From a virus: a stretch of DNA of 62,757 nucleotides. The DNA lies in IMG/VR virus record IMGVR_UViG_3300027996_000032, positions 1 through 62,757 of that record, one strand, 5' to 3'. Shown here piece after piece: positions 35,601 through 43,622 of this stretch (the stretch's first letter is position 1; each line of letters starts with the position of its first letter). Made by a program: the position numbers and the translations under genes. The notes under the pieces were generated by a model. The model searched no databases. It worked only from the letters and a program-made list of their open reading frames with translations, and was not told the DNA's origin.

Positions 35601-38321
35601 GAAGTGCTCCGCGAACTCGTCGGATGGCCGCACGTTCCCCTCGGCGTCGCGGATCGGGATGGCCTTCCGCATGGATGCCAGAAACGGCTTGATCTTGTCG
35701 CCTACCTGGTTCGTCACCGAGGGGGACATCAGATCGGCCTGGATGTCCTCGGGGCGCTCGCCGTCCGCCACCCGTGCCCCGACGTGGGAGCGCAGGGCCG
35801 CGTCCATGTCATCACCGGACAGATCGAGCGGCGCGAAGTGCCGAGGCGCATCGGGCAGGTCCCGGTTGAACGTGGTGCTTGCCCTCCGCTTGATCCCCTC
35901 TGGTAGCCAGCCCTTCTCGTCGCGGTCGCCACGCTTGATCGCCTCCACCTCTTTCCGGCGTTCCAGCACGTCCGCCGACTCGCGGTGCACGAGCTTCTCC
36001 CAAGAAGCTTGGGGCACCGTCACCTGCTTGCCTTCCAGGTCCACCGAGTAGTCGGAAGACGTGAGGCCCGCGGCGTGGAGCCATTGCAGCTGAGTGTTCA
36101 GGTCCGACCCCTCGCGAAGGGGCAGCGTCATCTTGTCGGGCAGGGGGGTGCGGTACGCCTGCGCCAGCGTCGCGGTAGCCTCCAGGCTGCCAAGGGCCGC
36201 CCCCACGGCCGTCTGCGCGTCGTCAAGGTCGGCATCGTAGGCGCCAAGGTGCGCCGCGGCGTCCTCGATGCTCCCCACATCTTCGACGGACCGCTGCAGG
36301 CCGGGCACCGCCGACTCCACTTGCTGCAGCGCCTTCACCGATCGGGTCTTCACCTGCTCGACGTGGTGGCTCTCCAGGGCGCCGAGCACCGTGGCGTCGT
36401 CGTGCCCGTCGGATGACATGGCCCAGCGGGTCAGGAGCGCCGCATTCCCGACACCCACAGCATCCACCGTGAGCCTGTCCAGATACCTCTGCTTCGAGAT
36501 CCCGAGCGAGACATCGGCGAGCGCCGAGTAGTGCCCATCGGCCAGGGCGGTCGCGTGAGCCCCACGCTTCTCGTCTGCGACCCCCAGGAGCTGCCGCGTG
36601 AGCTGCGTCCTCACCGCATCCTCGATGTCTTGGCTGACCTTCTCGGGTGGTGGCCCCACCTTCAACTCGACCGCGCGGCGTGAGGCATCATAGTCGCCCG
36701 ATTCCGCGGCCTTCACCATGGCCTTGAACTCCTTCTGTGCGGCCCGTAGGGCGTCTTTCGACTCCATCAGGTCGCGGAACTCGTGCAGCTCCGCCTCGCG
36801 CAGGGGGACCCGAGACGAGTCGGTCAGGCCCAATTTCTTGGCGTACTCCGAGGCGTCCTTGGTGATCCCCGCCATCAGTTCGCCGTAGGCTAGAGCCGCC
36901 ATCGCTTTGTTGCCCTCGCCTTCCGCCTCCAACCCGGCGAACTTGTCGGCCTGCGCTCGCTTCACCTCTGCGCGCCTCACCTGGCGCCCCGCCTCCCGCT
37001 TCAGGGCATCGGCGTGGTCCTCCGGGTCTCCTTCGAGACCGAGCCGCTCCATGGCTTCCGCCACCGCGGCCTTCCTGCCCTCGTCGAGATCCCCACCACC
37101 GGCGGCGTCAGACAGCGCCGCGGCGGTGTCCATGGCCACCAGGGATTGGCGCTCGGCCTCGTGTGACGCGAGATCGATAGACTCGGGGCGGTCACGGCCC
37201 CCAGCAGCCTCCAAGTCCTTCGCCAGCTGGTCATGGTCGACCAGCTCCAACTGCTTGGCGGCGTGCTCTGTTGCTGCGGCACCCACCTCGCTGGCTGCCG
37301 ATGGTGTCCGGCTCCGACGCGCGGCACGCTCCCCCGCTCGCTCGGTCTCCTCCTGGGCCTGCAGCTCGAGCTCGGCACGCGCCATGTGCACGACATCGCC
37401 GTGAACCGGGTCTTCACCCTCGACGGAATCACGCACGATCTCCGCGTCCACGGCTTCCATGGCCTTCCCAGCCACGATCTTCTCGTGGTGCTCGCGCAGC
37501 CGCTTGTTGGCCTGTGACAGCTGCCGGCGGTGGTGGCGAGACCGGATGATGTTGCGAGCCCCATCGCTCGGCACCTTCGCGAGGTCGGATTCCGGCAGGT
37601 CGTCCTCGACGCCCCCGAGCTTCTCGCGCACCGTCTCAATGAACTTGCGCTCGGCGTCGACCTTCGCGTCTTTCGCCTCCTTGACGGTCTTGTCTTCCTG
37701 CTCGTTCTCCTCGTCGGATTGCCCCTCGCGGCGCTCTTTGGTCGTGGCGTCTTTCTTCTTCTTCCGCTCCGCCGACTTCTTCGCCCACTTCTTCCGGTTC
37801 TCTGGCGTGTCCTTGGCGACCCCTTTGAGGCGGGCGTGGGTCATCTTGCCGCCAGCCCCACCGATGATCCGGTGCGTGCCGTCCGGGTTCGGGCGGATCA
37901 GGACAGGAACCCCCTTCTCGCCGTCGCCGTTCGGGTGCACCGTGATCCAGCGCTCACCCTCCTTCAGAGCCCGGCCCTTCCGCAGCAGGCGCCCACCAGC
38001 CTGGACGAGCCGCACCACAGGCAGCCGCAGCTTGGACACCTTCGCGGATTCCGAGACGCGATACCGGCCGTGCTGCACCTTGTGCATCTTGCCGTCGGCA
38101 TCCACGACCTGGATGCCGTGCTCGCCGCGCGTGTGCTCGACACCGACGCGATCGTCGGTGTCGCCATCACCGCGCCAGTGCACTCGGGGCGAGTCGTGCC
38201 ATGCGAGCGAGGTGTGCCGCTGCTCCCACGGCACCCGCACCCGGTACGCCTGCCCGGAACGTGTGCATGTGAGACTCACGATCGCGTGGTCTGAACTCCG
38301 CTGACAACGCTCGAACCGCAT
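32619..38321 (-). CDS. Giant polyvalent protein with SF2 helicase domain, about 1900 aa
   Basis: I chose the ATG at 38321 (MRFERCQRSSDHAI) with GGAGG upstream; a GTG at 38333 is possible. Regions: an N-terminal GEHGIQVVDADGKMHKVQHG motif; a GERWITVHPNGDGEKG segment as in polyvalent proteins; a long charged coiled-coil middle (about 160-900); and a C-terminal superfamily-2 helicase. The helicase has Walker A GGTGFGKSLTT near residue 1370, a Walker B variant YNDEAH near 1500, GSATP near 1535, and the motif V/VI stretch ATRAMEAGVN...QRSGRAFRQGQ near 1790-1825. Phage polyvalent proteins of this size (for example P1 DarB) travel in the capsid and act on the injected DNA. Injection is an inference here. 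Confidence 0.8.
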   Translation of the reverse strand: MRFERCQRSSDHAIVSLTCTRSGQAYRVRVPWEQRHTSLAWHDSPRVHWRGDGDTDDRVGVEHTRGEHGIQVVDADGKMHKVQHGRYRVSESAKVSKLRLPVVRLVQAGGRLLRKGRALKEGERWITVHPNGDGEKGVPVLIRPNPDGTHRIIGGAGGKMTHARLKGVAKDTPENRKKWAKKSAERKKKKDATTKERREGQSDEENEQEDKTVKEAKDAKVDAERKFIETVREKLGGVEDDLPESDLAKVPSDGARNIIRSRHHRRQLSQANKRLREHHEKIVAGKAMEAVDAEIVRDSVEGEDPVHGDVVHMARAELELQAQEETERAGERAARRSRTPSAASEVGAAATEHAAKQLELVDHDQLAKDLEAAGGRDRPESIDLASHEAERQSLVAMDTAAALSDAAGGGDLDEGRKAAVAEAMERLGLEGDPEDHADALKREAGRQVRRAEVKRAQADKFAGLEAEGEGNKAMAALAYGELMAGITKDASEYAKKLGLTDSSRVPLREAELHEFRDLMESKDALRAAQKEFKAMVKAAESGDYDASRRAVELKVGPPPEKVSQDIEDAVRTQLTRQLLGVADEKRGAHATALADGHYSALADVSLGISKQRYLDRLTVDAVGVGNAALLTRWAMSSDGHDDATVLGALESHHVEQVKTRSVKALQQVESAVPGLQRSVEDVGSIEDAAAHLGAYDADLDDAQTAVGAALGSLEATATLAQAYRTPLPDKMTLPLREGSDLNTQLQWLHAAGLTSSDYSVDLEGKQVTVPQASWEKLVHRESADVLERRKEVEAIKRGDRDEKGWLPEGIKRRASTTFNRDLPDAPRHFAPLDLSGDDMDAALRSHVGARVADGERPEDIQADLMSPSVTNQVGDKIKPFLASMRKAIPIRDAEGNVRPSDEFAEHFDSLVGEHLGATGKGETDAAHRQSIDTDSPETHEALFRTLAERPLLKVGFTPPSQLKPEDRQALIDHFYERQGIADERSYKGIFNEELEKLGKEPKQFGGTMSFFGPQTESKEYGDWKRDAMALAGRYPSEGRELHRRLRGDAPESTRHPDLTDEQVKAIDAAHEKAPWLSADKVVRAARTEMGSAEARRRGEDPHAIDALGSPKAHEYAPRILPQHVDSYLAPKMWEAKNARFEQRAAGADTPWGLYVSMHGGLENAQRALQDELRGDFAARFAHHHGQTTGKTLRRTVSDVHNRENHVFATANPKEHAAYREARRTRMQEVQERHADTKQYSGMGGEGALLAKETKSREEDRARATAQGGMFGGGGMFGGPPKPSGEVKMEPRSAEEIATPSLGQRVSLGRRAEGQIESLMGHVGQQFDPRQGGVDLVKGLNMDGHRADQQRAAKMLDANGGRMQLTGGTGFGKSLTTIGMFTGQHGKGATKHGLFLVPTSVQRQFGNEMLRYTEPGKHSWKTSEGKGHADRMGILKGDTHMRVFTHAAFRDTALRMMADHANVSHDEMRKKLRSSTVQERAGWYRDAREAHGVPAHFTYNDEAHMTVQREGAKPSMLSLVMTAASHPSNTTHYVRGSATPVKNDPSEAWSTAADLAPDRYGGRRDFMSSFGGSGHNPDALRRELSHLTFTSRIDPEGVERHDSANPKIEDGKKVASGGPLELHPEQKKLVDRVDALYERVRKGKSVGKVDVEAVKELSPKGFDTTPEADHEELAKGKAKAVGTMREMAMRRAINQAPEEINHKLKTMADVIAHDVKNGEYLDRGGSKQKGKPTIVFTDSLAELRMIHDSLSKRGVRSATYHGGMNVKARDKVMRGFQPEGGGDPSHDVIVATRAMEAGVNAQRAKAVHHYDLPMTQKAHAQRSGRAFRQGQHGDVDIHNWHTDTDFDRRALRRLRRKKTLAEAHETPVSLEEHGIAGHYAAAQRERTGHRELPPEMAYAAK

Positions 38322-38326
38322 GGCGC

Positions 38327-38340
38327 CTCCCACGTGGGAG
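38327..38340. repeat. Perfect 14-bp palindrome over the helicase ribosome site
   Basis: CTCCCACGTGGGAG at 38327-38340 is fully self-complementary and covers the GTG/GGGAGG region just upstream of the helicase ATG. It could be an operator for a dimeric regulator. As RNA it could only form a tight hairpin. Confidence 0.5.
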
Positions 38341-38344
38341 TACC

Positions 38345-38533
38345 CTACCCGAGAGCTCCAAGCAGCGAGACAGGACCCAGCCGGTCGGCGACGAGAGGCT
38401 CACCCTTGACACCGGCTTGCGCCAGGCAGGGATCACACACCGGTTGCCTGTTGTCCATGCTGGCCACGCGCGTCGCCGTCTGCACCATCTTGCTCACGTC
38501 CTTCTGACCACACTTCACACAATCGTGCTTCAC
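38345..38533 (-). CDS. Small zinc-ribbon protein, 62 aa
   Basis: GTG start at 38533 with a perfect AGGAGGTG upstream. Begins MKHDCVKCGQKDVSKM and has a second pair in QPVCDPCLAQ, i.e. CxxC...CxxC, a classic zinc ribbon. Located just upstream of the helicase gene on the same strand. It could be a DNA- or RNA-binding accessory of that operon; no named family. Confidence 0.65.
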   Translation of the reverse strand: MKHDCVKCGQKDVSKMVQTATRVASMDNRQPVCDPCLAQAGVKGEPLVADRLGPVSLLGALG

Positions 38534-38569
38534 CTTGCACCTCCTTGTGGACCGAATCCTACAGGCGGG

Positions 38570-38728
38570 TCACGCCTCCGCGACAGCATGGTTGAGGATA
38601 CCGAAGAAGAAGCACTCGCAGCAAAACATGTCTCGTCCGCTGGCTTGTGTGGGGGTTCTCTCGCCTACGCGCGCGGCGCCTGGACACGTGCAGACTTTCG
38701 CATGTCGGCGCTGTGGTGGCTTGCCCAT
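38570..38728 (-). CDS. Small Cys-rich protein, 52 aa
   Basis: An open frame from the ATG at 38728 to TGA at 38570 translates to MGKPPQRRHAKVCTCPG, then a middle segment, then MFCCECFFFGILNHAVAEA. The CTCPG and CCEC pairs suggest a zinc-binding knuckle like its neighbour at 38345. No strong ribosome site; the start is 10 bases after the previous stop. Without it this segment would be unexplained. Confidence 0.45.
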   Translation of the reverse strand: MGKPPQRRHAKVCTCPGAARVGERTPTQASGRDMFCCECFFFGILNHAVAEA

Positions 38729-38737
38729 CGGGCCACA

Positions 38738-39022
38738 TCAAGATCGCTCATCCGCTCCTTGAGCCAGTCGCGCCTTTAGATCTATGGCCACATAGCGCTG
38801 CTCGAACGTGCCATCGGCCATCCACTTCGCGCGCCACCACCCTCTTCGTAGGGCGCTTGCCCGTGTTTCGCACTGATTGGGCACGCCCGAAAAGACATGC
38901 TTCGTGCCGCATGGTCGCTCCACGTCGAAGCGCCAGGGGTACGGGTGCCATGAGGGCATCCCGTCCGGAACAAACGCGCGAACATGGTGGCCGTGGTACG
39001 TCTTCACCGTTTCCGTGGTCAT
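38738..39022 (-). CDS. Hypothetical protein, 94 aa
   Basis: ATG at 39022 overlaps the stop of the small lipoprotein gene as ATGA; a weak GAGGAG lies 12 bases upstream. The sequence is soluble with many aromatics (HGHHVRAFVPDGMPSWHPYP) and a helical C-terminus. No family recognised. Confidence 0.6.
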   Translation of the reverse strand: MTTETVKTYHGHHVRAFVPDGMPSWHPYPWRFDVERPCGTKHVFSGVPNQCETRASALRRGWWRAKWMADGTFEQRYVAIDLKARLAQGADERS

Positions 39023-39177
39023 CGCGCCAACTCCTCGGGCCAGTCGCCCGTGTCTCCGGTCTCTGGTGGCACCTCACAGGTCCAGGTCACGATCCGGCGC
39101 CCTGGCTCCAACCCCGAAGGGGTGCAGCCAACGGTGGCCAGGAGGAGGACGGCAACGAACAGTGCGCGTTCAATCAC
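39019..39177 (-). CDS. Small lipoprotein, 52 aa
   Basis: GTG start at 39177 within an 8-base overlap with the previous gene, and a TGA that overlaps the next ATG, so it fits exactly between two real genes. It translates to MIERALFVAVLLLATVGC then TPSGLEPG: a signal peptide with a lipobox-like end and an acylatable Cys at residue 18, followed by about 34 soluble residues. It could act at the envelope, for example as a spanin-type lipoprotein or superinfection factor; nothing decides this. Confidence 0.6.
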   Translation of the reverse strand: MIERALFVAVLLLATVGCTPSGLEPGRRIVTWTCEVPPETGDTGDWPEELAR

Positions 39178-39559
39178 GAGGCCCCCCAAAGCGGCGAAGG
39201 AGATCCCTTTCCAGCTCGCTCGCCGTATCGGGAGTGAGGGCGCCGGCGTTCACCATCTTCTGCAAGAGGAGCACCGCGTCGACGGCCTCGTCTTCGTCTT
39301 TAACCACCACCAACTCTACCTGATCCATCAGGTCGGCCGGTATGATCGGGAAGAAACTCGCATCACGGCACGCCATGTTGAGCACGTGCGCCATCTCCTC
39401 AAGGTCCTGACTGCTGATCCCAGCACGAGGCACGATAACCACAGGGCTGTGAGCGCTGCCCCCGTAGCAGAACTTGACGATCGAACGGTTCAACTCCGCC
39501 CATTCGCTTTTGACGTAGCCGGGAGAGCCCACAGCCTTCGTCCACAAGCACGTCACCAT
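39170..39559 (-). CDS. Hypothetical protein, 129 aa
   Basis: Starts MVTCLWTKAVGSPGYVKSEW and continues as a mixed strand/helix protein (VVIVPRAGISSQDLEEMAHV, MDQVELVVVKDEDEAVDAVL). It is co-directional and coupled with the lipoprotein gene. No family recognised. Confidence 0.6.
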   Translation of the reverse strand: MVTCLWTKAVGSPGYVKSEWAELNRSIVKFCYGGSAHSPVVIVPRAGISSQDLEEMAHVLNMACRDASFFPIIPADLMDQVELVVVKDEDEAVDAVLLLQKMVNAGALTPDTASELERDLLRRFGGPRD

Positions 39560-39574
39560 CGCTTCACCTCGTTG

Positions 39575-39805
39575 CTATTTGTCCCAGAACACTCGGCCCG
39601 GCAGCTGCACTGTCGGGTTGCCTTCTTCCCACGTGACCCAGAACCCGGCCTTCGACAGCGCGAAGCACCGTCCGAAGTGCTCCGCAGACGGGTCGCCACC
39701 ATGCGTTTCGTGGTCCTCGATGCGCTCGCACACCACCTCATAGGTCCGCACCACGCCGATCTCGGCAGGGGACCAACGCGGCCAACATGATCCTGTGAGG
39801 ATCAT
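39575..39805 (-). CDS. Hypothetical protein, up to 76 aa (start uncertain)
   Basis: The C-terminal part is convincing (HFGRCFALSKAGFWVTWEEG, then VQLPGRVFWDK). The ATG at 39805 lies inside the right arm of a perfect hairpin; a GTG near 39754 is an alternative that would start just after the hairpin. If the ATG is used, the ribosome site must be within the stem. No family recognised. Confidence 0.45.
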   Translation of the reverse strand: MILTGSCWPRWSPAEIGVVRTYEVVCERIEDHETHGGDPSAEHFGRCFALSKAGFWVTWEEGNPTVQLPGRVFWDK

Positions 39806-39935
39806 GTTGGCTCAGCGCCCCCGGTTTCTTCGGCTCGACTTCTGGCGACGCTTCCACACCGGCCGAGTCACGAACGGCACAGGTCGTCGCGATGCCACAG
39901 GTGGTTGGCGGCGGTAGTTGCGGGGTGATGATCAC
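39738..39935 (-). CDS. Hypothetical protein, 65 aa (low confidence)
   Basis: GTG at 39935 overlaps the previous stop as GTGA, the coupling pattern used elsewhere here. The translation MIITPQLPPPTTCGIATTC looks less protein-like than its neighbours, and the frame passes through the hairpin at 39781-39811. In another frame the same stretch encodes a basic end VWKRRQKSSRRNRGR stopping at 39812, similar to the protein at 62386. I cannot decide which frame is used. Confidence 0.3.
   Translation of the reverse strand: MIITPQLPPPTTCGIATTCAVRDSAGVEASPEVEPKKPGALSQHDPHRIMLAALVPCRDRRGADL
39781..39811. repeat. Perfect 13-bp inverted repeat (hairpin)
   Basis: GCCAACATGATCC (39781-39793) and GGATCATGTTGGC (39799-39811) are fully complementary around a 5-base loop. 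There is no T-run, so a DNA operator or RNA structural element is likelier than a terminator. Confidence 0.85.
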
Positions 39936-40294
39936 GACACCTCGCCGAGCTCGTCACCCACCCACCGCATGCTCTGTACCGTGACGGGTCCACCATCCAG
40001 TCGTTCCGCGGCACGCACCTCGACGAGAGGCGCTTGCATGCGGGCCACGACACGGTTGTTGCTCACCACCTCGACCGTCCAGTCGCGACGCCCGACCGAC
40101 CTGGCCCACGGCTCGCCGTCCGGGGGCTCGATGTACGCGCGCCGACAGCACTCGATGCTCGGCCACCGCAGAACAAGGACGCCGTCGTCGATGTACCGTC
40201 CATCATCCACCAGCACGACACGAGCCCGACCCACCCACGCGGGACCACCTGGTGGCCCGTAGGTGATGGCGCAGCCCTCGAAGCGCGTGATCAT
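39932..40294 (-). CDS. Hypothetical protein, 120 aa
   Basis: ATG at 40294 (MITRFEGCAITYGPPGG) with GCGAGGG upstream. Beta-rich in the first half (ARVVLVDDGRYIDDGVLVLR, then RRDWTVEVVSNNRVVARMQA), ending GDELGEVS. No family recognised. The start overlaps the small gene before it (ATGA). Confidence 0.6.
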   Translation of the reverse strand: MITRFEGCAITYGPPGGPAWVGRARVVLVDDGRYIDDGVLVLRWPSIECCRRAYIEPPDGEPWARSVGRRDWTVEVVSNNRVVARMQAPLVEVRAAERLDGGPVTVQSMRWVGDELGEVS

Positions 40295-40413
40295 CCCTCG
40301 CCCCCTGGCGCTGGTTCCCACCCATCAGGCCATGCAACCACCCGGGCCTCCCTCACGAGGTCGTCGGGGTTGTCGTCGTACAGCGTGACGCTGCCGTCTG
40401 AGTACAGCCACAT
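40291..40413 (-). CDS. Small hypothetical protein, 40 aa
   Basis: A short frame from the ATG at 40413 to a TGA that overlaps the next ATG (ATGA), translating to MWLYSDGSVTLYDDNPDDLV then REARVVAWPDGWEPAP. Acidic and ordered-looking. No good ribosome site; upstream codons CYCC in the same frame suggest a possible longer origin, but TAG ends it at 40444-40446. Confidence 0.45.
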   Translation of the reverse strand: MWLYSDGSVTLYDDNPDDLVREARVVAWPDGWEPAPGGEG

Positions 40414-40443
40414 GCAACAGTAACACGGCGAGACGGGTGGAGG

Positions 40444-43400
40444 CTACGATGCCCGGCGTTTCACAACGAGGCGAGGACGGCGGCGGCGGGCTGCTGCGCG
40501 TAGCGCCTTGGCCAGCACATCGGTGCGCTGCATGGCCTTCACGAGATCCCCAACGGCCTCGTGGATGTGCGCGCGCTCGGCATCCTGCGGGTAGGGCTGC
40601 TCGGTGCGGGTCGGGTCCTTCATCCGGGTACCGTAGACAAGGTAGGTGCTCTGCCTCTTCTGCTTGTGGAGCGTGTCTTCCACGTATGACTCGAAGGCGC
40701 GAGCGAACATCTCGTGCGGCGTCGCCCAGTACCCCTTTCCGAGTGCTTCGGCGTGCTGTAGGTACGTGGTCTTGTTCGCGGTAGGTAGTGCCTTGATCTT
40801 GGCGTTGAACGTCTTCACTTCTTCGTTGTATGCGTCCGACGCGGCGCTCCTTTCCTTCCCCTTCAGGCGCGCAGCCTTCGACCTGACCAACCGCAGGCGT
40901 TGTCGCTCCGCGTTCAGGTCTGTATCCGCGGCTGCTCGCTCCTTCCGAAGCTCGGCCTGGCGCTCTGGTGTCGGGGTCGTGATCCGATGCATCACCTCGC
41001 GGAACGCTCTCGACACATCTGGGTGCAGCTTGTCCGCTGACGACCTGGCGGACACGAACGGCGCGCTTGCCTTCTGTCCTGGCCGCCCTGGCGTCATGGC
41101 GGAAGGATCATCCACGAGCTGGTGGTCGAAGAAGTGCGCCCATTCGTGGGCGAGACTGCCCGCACCTTTGGTGTGGGTGAGGTTGATCACCTGCGTGTCG
41201 GGCTCGTAGTGAGCCGCCGCGGCCCCCCCTTGCTTGCCGCCACGAGCGCCGATCGTGATGGCCAACACACCACCGTGAGATATCTGCCTCGGGTGCATCC
41301 CGAGGACATCCGCCAGGTCGGTCAGGGCCTCGTGAGAGCGTGCAAGGTGCTCGTCACGGCTGGCCTGGTCCACCCAATCGCCCCAGCGGACAGCGCGCAG
41401 CCCAAACAGATCGGTGAGCTTTTCGCCGGACGGGTTCGACACGTCGACCTTTGGCCCCCCAACACGACGGTTCTCGGTGGTGGCTCGGGTCCATTTGGTG
41501 CCCTTGCGCCGCGTCTTCTTCTTCGAGTCGAGCATGGACGACCAATCGTCCTCTTTCTCGATCTTCCTTGCATGGTAGCGGTCCTTTTCCCAGAACGCAG
41601 AGTTCGCGGTCCGCTCGGTTCTGGCTCGGTGGTCGGCACCGTTGATCACGCTGGCCAGGCGTCGGGCTGACCGGCGTCCACGCCGGTCAAAGCCAGCCTC
41701 ACCGCTGAGCGCGTCCATGTAGCGATACCAGACGTTCTCGGACTTCGGGATCGGCTTGGTGAGACGGTAGCCGCCGCCGCCCCGCACCACCTCCGACGAG
41801 TACCCGGCCGCCTTCAGCATCCCGAACGAGATCTGTTCGCGACGGTCGAGGGCGTCGATCTTCACGTTGAGTCGCTTCACCTCGTCCCAGTCCGGCACGG
41901 CCTTTGTTCTTTCAGCCTTGAGGGCCTGGAGCTGCTTCAGCTCCGCTCGTGTGTTCAGGTTGATCTGCGTGTAGCCGCCACCGCTCGGAGCACCCTTGTG
42001 CTCCTTCACCTCGGCCCACAGCTCTTGTGCCGAGAGGGTCTTTTCCTCGACCATGTGGCCGCTCGCCATGAGCTTCCAGTCCCGAACGAATGAGATCACC
42101 TTCTCCATGGTGTCGCACGCCGCGAGTTCCTTCTGCAGCCAGGTGGCGCCGGCCACGTAGTCGCGGCGATAGTCGGCGCCATCCTTCGGACCCACAGCCA
42201 CAGCCGCCAGGAGCTTCTTCTTGAGCCATGCGGCACCAGGTGTCGCTCCCGAATCCCTCTCCTCCTCGGCGCTGAACTTCTCGAACACGTTCTTCTTGAG
42301 TGCGTGCTTTCTTGCTGTCTTGGCGCCACGCGATTCGAGCTCGCCAATGTTCGCCTCGTTGATGCGCGTTTTGGCCCTCCACTCGTCTTTTCGGTCGCCT
42401 GGCACGTAGACGCCCACATCCACGTGGTCGCCGGCCTTCGCGGGTGTCCGCGACCGCTTCGGCGACTTCTTGGGGGCTGGCGCCAGTTGACCGTCCGGCG
42501 TCACAGCTGGCGCCAAAGCGGCGGAGCCTGTGGCCGGCTTCGGCTTCTTCGCCTCCGCTGCCTTCAGCTCAAGCTCGTAGCGCATCCCAACCATGGCGGG
42601 GCCGACCGACATCTTCGGGCGCCTGCCTCTCTTGTCCGGCATGTAGCCCGGGAGATACTCACCATCGCCGCCCGACAGGGCCGCCCACAACCCGGACGCC
42701 CTGCGAAGGGCCTCGCGGCCATCGTCTGCGACCTGGCCCGTGCTACCCATGCTCGCGGCATGGATGAGCAGCAAGCGCTCGATCTCACTGAGGTGCTCCT
42801 CCTCGGACTTTGGTCCCTCGGAAGTTTCCGCCGCACCCTCGGAAGTTTCCGCCGCACTTTCGGGGTCGACCTCGCCCCGCTTCTTCTTCGCCTTGTCGCG
42901 AAACTCGGCCGCGGCATCCTTGTCGCCGCGCTTCTCGGCCATGTCACCGTGCAGATCGAGGTAGGCCGCCGCCGTCTTCTTCCGCCCGATGTCGTCCTCG
43001 GACAGCTTCGACCCCTGCGCCTCGGGTGCCGGCTCTGGCGTAGGTTCGGGTGCCGGCTCTGGTGCTGGTGTGGGCTCCACAGCCGCCGGAGTCACGGCCG
43101 GCTGCTCGGGCTCGGGCTCCACCACCTGGTGGCCCTTGGCGGTGCGCTCCCCCTCCGTCACCTGAGCCACACCCGTCTTGGTACGACGCAGATGGCGCTT
43201 CACTTTGTAGCGCTGCCCCGCACCTTCGCGTCGCTTGTGCTTCTCGGCTCGCTTCGCGGCGCGCCGGTTGAGCTCCGTTTGCACCACACCGTGGTCGGCG
43301 TGGTTGGGCCCCACCTTCTCCTGGTGGGCTCGCAGCTCTTCGGCGCGCATGCGGAAGACGGAGCGACCAGTCAGCGGTGGCTGTGGCGGCGGCTTCTCGG

Positions 43401-43569
43401 GCTGCAGTGTCGTCGCTGGCTTCTCTGGCGCCCTGGTCGGCGGCGCCTCCTTCTTCTTCGGCTTCCGGCGAGCCTTCGCCTTCTTCTTCTGTGCGGGTGT
43501 CGGGGCACCGAACATGCTCAACTGGGCTTTGAGCAGCTGCAGCCTGGCCGCGACGACGTAACGGCGCAT
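40444..43569 (-). CDS. Polyvalent protein with zincin metallopeptidase domain, 1041 aa
   Basis: Begins MRRYVVAARLQLLKAQLSMF, then Pro/Lys-rich linkers, an FRMRAEELRAHQEKVG block, then YKVKRHLRRTKTGV (about residue 122). The C-terminal third has an FGLRAVRWGDWVD block (polyvalent LPD1-like), RGGKQGGAAAAHYEP, and the zincin site GAGSLAHEWAHFFDH near residue 810 (HExxH), followed by WATPHEMFARAFESYVE near residue 950, a probable third-ligand region. Such peptidase modules occur in phage polyvalent proteins thought to enter the cell with DNA, perhaps to remove packaging or host proteins. Substrate unknown. It probably shares an operon with the methyltransferase and topoisomerase genes upstream. 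Confidence 0.75.
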   Translation of the reverse strand: MRRYVVAARLQLLKAQLSMFGAPTPAQKKKAKARRKPKKKEAPPTRAPEKPATTLQPEKPPPQPPLTGRSVFRMRAEELRAHQEKVGPNHADHGVVQTELNRRAAKRAEKHKRREGAGQRYKVKRHLRRTKTGVAQVTEGERTAKGHQVVEPEPEQPAVTPAAVEPTPAPEPAPEPTPEPAPEAQGSKLSEDDIGRKKTAAAYLDLHGDMAEKRGDKDAAAEFRDKAKKKRGEVDPESAAETSEGAAETSEGPKSEEEHLSEIERLLLIHAASMGSTGQVADDGREALRRASGLWAALSGGDGEYLPGYMPDKRGRRPKMSVGPAMVGMRYELELKAAEAKKPKPATGSAALAPAVTPDGQLAPAPKKSPKRSRTPAKAGDHVDVGVYVPGDRKDEWRAKTRINEANIGELESRGAKTARKHALKKNVFEKFSAEEERDSGATPGAAWLKKKLLAAVAVGPKDGADYRRDYVAGATWLQKELAACDTMEKVISFVRDWKLMASGHMVEEKTLSAQELWAEVKEHKGAPSGGGYTQINLNTRAELKQLQALKAERTKAVPDWDEVKRLNVKIDALDRREQISFGMLKAAGYSSEVVRGGGGYRLTKPIPKSENVWYRYMDALSGEAGFDRRGRRSARRLASVINGADHRARTERTANSAFWEKDRYHARKIEKEDDWSSMLDSKKKTRRKGTKWTRATTENRRVGGPKVDVSNPSGEKLTDLFGLRAVRWGDWVDQASRDEHLARSHEALTDLADVLGMHPRQISHGGVLAITIGARGGKQGGAAAAHYEPDTQVINLTHTKGAGSLAHEWAHFFDHQLVDDPSAMTPGRPGQKASAPFVSARSSADKLHPDVSRAFREVMHRITTPTPERQAELRKERAAADTDLNAERQRLRLVRSKAARLKGKERSAASDAYNEEVKTFNAKIKALPTANKTTYLQHAEALGKGYWATPHEMFARAFESYVEDTLHKQKRQSTYLVYGTRMKDPTRTEQPYPQDAERAHIHEAVGDLVKAMQRTDVLAKALRAAARRRRPRLVVKRRAS

Positions 43570-43622
43570 CTCTAGCCCCCTATTCGATACCGGACGGATA
43601 GCGCACGCCGCGGCGCGACGCT

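Noticed and set aside
42830-43080. Tandem repeats of Glu-Gly/Pro-Ala codons inside the metallopeptidase gene
   Set aside because: Short low-complexity linker repeats (EGAAETSEG, EPAPEPTPEP) are common in polyvalent proteins and do not need a separate explanation.
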